64,000 bases of DNA from Sphingomonas oligophenolica (GTDB taxonomy: Bacteria > Pseudomonadota > Alphaproteobacteria > Sphingomonadales > Sphingomonadaceae). The notes under the pieces are model-generated. The model was given only the letters and a program-made list of their open reading frames with translations. It was not told the origin of the DNA and made no database searches. The position numbers and the translations under genes were made by a program. The stretch lies in contig NZ_RCZK01000001.1 of assembly GCF_006438955.1 (NCBI RefSeq), forward strand, positions 450,386 through 514,385. The letters are read 5' to 3'. Of this stretch, positions 62,192 through 64,000 are shown piece after piece; the first letter of the stretch is position 1, and each line of letters begins with the position of its first letter.

Positions 62192-62843
62192 CTCTCTTCC
62201 ATTCTACGCGCCAGCGCGCGCCCGCGGGGCCGCCGCGACGGCGCAACAATTCGACCGCGAAGCTCGGATGCCCCGGTGCGTCGGTCGGTAGCGGGGTCGA
62301 AGGGATCGCGGTCACTCCCCAGCGCGTCGTCGCCGCGCTCGGGGTCGGTTCGGCCCCCAGCCGCAGCAACAGCACCGTCACCCCCGATGCCTCCGCCGCC
62401 AGCATCAGTCGCCGGGTCGCGGTGAGGTCGATCCGCGGGGCGCGGTCATGGCTTTCGACGACGAGCGTGCCGAGCCCCGCGCAGCGCGCGGCGTCGGCGG
62501 CGGCGCGCAACAGCCCCGCCTCGTCGGCGACCGACGCGATGACCAGCGCCGTGGGGGCCATGCCCAGCTCGACCAGTCCCGCCCCCAGGATCCGTCCGTG
62601 TCGCCGTTCAGCGTCGTCGGTGCGGATCCAGAGCAAGGGCAGCGCCCCCGCCGCAATCGCGAGCGCCACCGCGAAGCCGGTCGCGGCGGCGGCGTCCTGG
62701 GCGTCGAGCGCATAGAGTTCGTGAAGCTGCGCGCGCGCCAACCCCTGGCGCAACCACGCCTCGACCGGATCACGCGCGCCCGCGGACACGCCGAAGGGCG
62801 CGGCACGGCGCAGTGATTCGATCAGGGCGGACGACTCGCGCAT
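62073..62843 (-). CDS. imuA: ImuA, RecA-like mutasome protein
   Basis: 256-residue first gene of the mutagenesis cassette. Features include LHELYALDAQDAAAATGFAVALA, the strand LPLLWIRTDD and LGTLVVESHDRAPRIDLTATRRLMLAAEASGVTVLLLR, typical of ImuA proteins of alphaproteobacteria; the P-loop is degenerate. The ATG at 62843 lies five bases from the LexA box, so the leader is very short or absent. The last about 40 codons overlap imuB and look Arg/Ala-rich and non-conserved. Confidence 0.85.
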   Translation of the reverse strand: MRESSALIESLRRAAPFGVSAGARDPVEAWLRQGLARAQLHELYALDAQDAAAATGFAVALAIAAGALPLLWIRTDDAERRHGRILGAGLVELGMAPTALVIASVADEAGLLRAAADAARCAGLGTLVVESHDRAPRIDLTATRRLMLAAEASGVTVLLLRLGAEPTPSAATTRWGVTAIPSTPLPTDAPGHPSFAVELLRRRGGPAGARWRVEWKRDDRYFAPIADSAPLSGARLPVAADRAAARHPRAPVRRAG

Positions 62844-62847
62844 CGAT

Positions 62848-62862
62848 GTTCTTGTAATGTTC
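62848..62862 (-). promoter_or_regulatory. LexA (SOS) box of imuA-imuB-dnaE2
   Basis: GTTC-TTGTAAT-GTTC on the plus strand (62848-62851 and 62859-62862), equal to GAAC-N7-GAAC in the direction of transcription. This is the direct-repeat operator of alphaproteobacterial LexA. It lies just upstream of the imuA ATG and would block initiation when LexA is intact. Confidence 0.9.
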
Positions 62863-62991
62863 TTGTAAGAGAGTCGCCAGCGCTGAATCGCGGCTTGTGC
62901 GGAGCCATGGGGCTTGCGGACCATGGGGGTGGGTGCTAGTGGCCGCGCCTCACCCGCCCCCCGCGCTGCTTGCGGTGGGCCACGGCGCCGA

Positions 62992-63066
62992 GCGGGCGTA
63001 GCTCAGGGGTAGAGCACAACCTTGCCAAGGTTGGGGTCGAGGGTTCGAATCCCTTCGCCCGCTCCA
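62992..63066 (+). tRNA. tRNA-Gly (anticodon GCC), CCA encoded
   Basis: 75 bases folding as a tRNA: acceptor GCGGGCG pairs with CGCCCGC, D arm GCTC/GAGC, anticodon stem CAACC/GGTTG around loop TTGCCAA with anticodon GCC, and T arm GAGGG-TTCGAAT-CCCTT. The 3' CCA is encoded (63064-63066). Decayed and mobile DNA begins directly after it, as at many island integration sites. Confidence 0.96.
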
Positions 63067-63330
63067 GTTTTTCGAAAGAAACCATAAACTTAATTCCCTA
63101 TTGGGCAAAATCGATAGGTATTGGCGTTTCCATGTCGCCACTGTGTCGCCACTGGGAAAAGCTATAGAGTGACGTGCTTGGCTGCCGCGCTCACACACGA
63201 GCGGGGACGGGGACCCCTATTTTTATCGTCGGCAAATTGCCTACTTGCGCTCTTGGCCACATCGCTTCCATCATGCGAAGCGTCGGCGGTGGTTCAGTCC
63301 CAAGTGCGATCATTCCGTCCACAATTCGAG
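63067..63330. other. Non-coding or decayed DNA after tRNA-Gly
   Basis: About 260 bases with no supportable gene. The first 50 bases are AT-richer than the surroundings, and the short tandem GTCGCCACTGTGTCGCCACTGG occurs at about 63133-63154. I found no second copy of the tRNA 3' end in the window, so an attachment site cannot be demonstrated. Confidence 0.4.
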
Positions 63331-63681
63331 TCCTGAGGTCACGTTGGAGCGAGCCGTCGTCAGCGCGGCAAGGTTGCAGGATCGGGAGGAATGGTCGAAT
63401 CAGATCCCCATTGCATCCGGAATGATCGCCGGGGAGGGAACCTAAGGCGTGCAATTGATTTGGTGTATCGACGCAGCCCCGCCTCATTCGACTTCGTGGA
63501 GTTGAAGATAGGAAGCGACAATCCGCTCTATGCGGCGGTGGAAATCCTCAAATACGGCTATGTCTAGCTGCTAAGTCGGGATCATCGCGCGCGGCTCGGC
63601 TATGCAGGCAAGCCGATTGTCGAAGCCTCGGACGTGCGACTGTTGGTCCTCGCGCCGCATCGGGGCGGGCCATACGTTTTT
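63330..63681 (+). pseudogene. Broken gene fragment (frameshift, in-frame stop, cut by IS3 element)
   Basis: Coding-like sequence in pieces. One frame gives LERAVVSAARLQDREEWSNQIPIASGMIAGEG and stops near 63443. A second frame then gives RRAIDLVYRRSPASFDFVELK, IGSDNPLYAAVEILKYGYV, a TAG at 63565-63567, and continues LLSRDHRARLGYAGKPIVEASDVRLLVLAPH until about 63680. The pieces read as one protein with a frameshift near 63440 and a nonsense codon, cut at its 3' end by the mobile element. I do not recognise the family with certainty. Confidence 0.6.
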
Positions 63682-64000
63682 TGAGGGTCCCCCAGTTTCT
63701 CATCAGAGGTGGCTCCGGTCGTCTGCACAGGCTCGCGGCTTGGATAAGTGGATCGCCGCTGGTTGATCATGCCGCTGCGAGAAGCGGCTGGTCGAAGTAT
63801 ATCTGGTCGGGCGTGCGGCCGCCAAGAGCTGAGTGCGGCCGGATGCCATTATAAAATGCGAAGTATCGGCCGATGCCGGCGCGGGCCTCGGGGACCGATG
63901 CGTAGGCGTGCAGATATACCTCCTCGTATTTCACCGAGCGCCAAAGGCGCTCAACGAACACGTTGTCGCGCCAGCAGCCCTTGCCGTCCATACTGATGGC
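63682..64000. mobile_element. IS3-family insertion sequence, one end (continues beyond window)
   Basis: The element probably begins at TGAGGGTCCCCCAGTTTCTC (63682 on), which has the TG start and GC-rich run of an IS3-type terminal repeat, and contains the 3' end of an IS3 transposase read leftward. The other end is outside the window, so the terminal repeat could not be matched and the exact boundary is inferred. Confidence 0.65.
63767..64000 (-). CDS. IS3-family transposase OrfB, C-terminal part (5' end outside window)
   Basis: Integrase-core (DDE) transposase fragment. Visible residues are SMDGKGCWRDNVFVERLWRS, then VKYEEVYLHAYASVPEAR, and FAFYNGIRPHSALGGRTPDQIYF, the classic IS3 C-terminus; the third catalytic residue is the Glu in VERLWR. 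The frame stays open to base 64000. The stop is the TGA at 63769-63767. The element lies downstream of tRNA-Gly and truncates a decayed gene. Confidence 0.9.
   Translation of the reverse strand, partial: AISMDGKGCWRDNVFVERLWRSVKYEEVYLHAYASVPEARAGIGRYFAFYNGIRPHSALGGRTPDQIYFDQPLLAAA

Noticed and set aside
62950..63198. Minus-strand frame over tRNA-Gly containing SGRRDSNPRPQPW
   Set aside because: This peptide is the well-known mistranslation of the complement of a tRNA gene, not a protein.
1..64000. CRISPR arrays, rRNA genes and prophage structural genes
   Set aside because: I looked for regularly spaced repeats and for recognisable rRNA or phage genes and saw none.

Overview
The window is GC-rich, densely packed chromosomal DNA of an alphaproteobacterium, most likely a sphingomonad (Sphingomonas or a close relative). 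This rests on protein resemblance, a GTTC-N7-GTTC LexA-type operator of the alphaproteobacterial kind, a Ros/MucR regulator, an imuA-imuB-dnaE2 mutagenesis cassette, a CDC48-type AAA ATPase, and several short palindromic intergenic repeats I associate with sphingomonads. The genus is an inference; no rRNA is present.

Layout. 1-4.6 kb: the 3' part of a CDC48 ATPase gene, a nucleoside transporter (nupC), a queuosine-precursor transporter and argB. 4.8-6.6 kb: yggT, folD, marC. 6.6-10.8 kb: a Gtr-like envelope glycosylation locus (GT-C membrane glycosyltransferase, GtrA flippase, methyltransferase, GtrB-type GT2). 10.9-11.9 kb: a YihY/BrkB protein.

12.0-29.6 kb: a flagellar block. Leftward units are sltF-like transglycosylase/flhA/fliA, flgM/flgN, and a reduced motA-like/motB-like pair followed by flgA. 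The rightward unit runs flgBCDEFGHIJKL, then canonical motA-motB, and ends against a convergent mucR. Three near-identical sigma-54 promoters (TGGCMCGCCYMTTGCT) face the transglycosylase gene, the motA-like gene and flgB. The divergent motA-like/flgB region holds seven copies of the hexamer CGGCAA/TTGCCG in about 100 bp, which looks like an enhancer array. Flagellin, the fli switch and export genes other than flhA, and the activator are not in the window.

29.9-37.8 kb: leucine catabolism (ivd, mccB, mccA) with a DUF559 endonuclease-like gene and its repeats lodged between mccB and mccA, then an operon of FMN reductase, acyl-CoA dehydrogenase and SDR. 37.9-47.5 kb: class A PBP, threonine aldolase, EamA transporter, epimerase-like protein, PepN aminopeptidase, an S41 protease lipoprotein and a small lipoprotein. 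47.6-57.2 kb: DUF892 protein, a 41-aa basic protein, DUF218 protein, ribA, xth, lolA, ftsK, a UbiH-type hydroxylase, and a short gene series (Trm112-like, LON-domain protein, CnoX-like thioredoxin). 57.3-62.9 kb: dnaE2, imuB and imuA with a LexA box directly before imuA. 63.0-64.0 kb: tRNA-Gly(GCC), then decayed DNA with a broken gene cut by an IS3-family element that runs off the window.

Most of the window is ordinary core genome. The least ordinary parts are the sigma-54/enhancer architecture with two stator gene pairs, a possibly leaderless motA-like mRNA, a ligand-less MucR, repeat DNA that has become coding sequence at the end of the GtrB gene, and the DUF559/repeat unit inside the leucine operon. 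I did not find a convincing wholly new multi-gene system.
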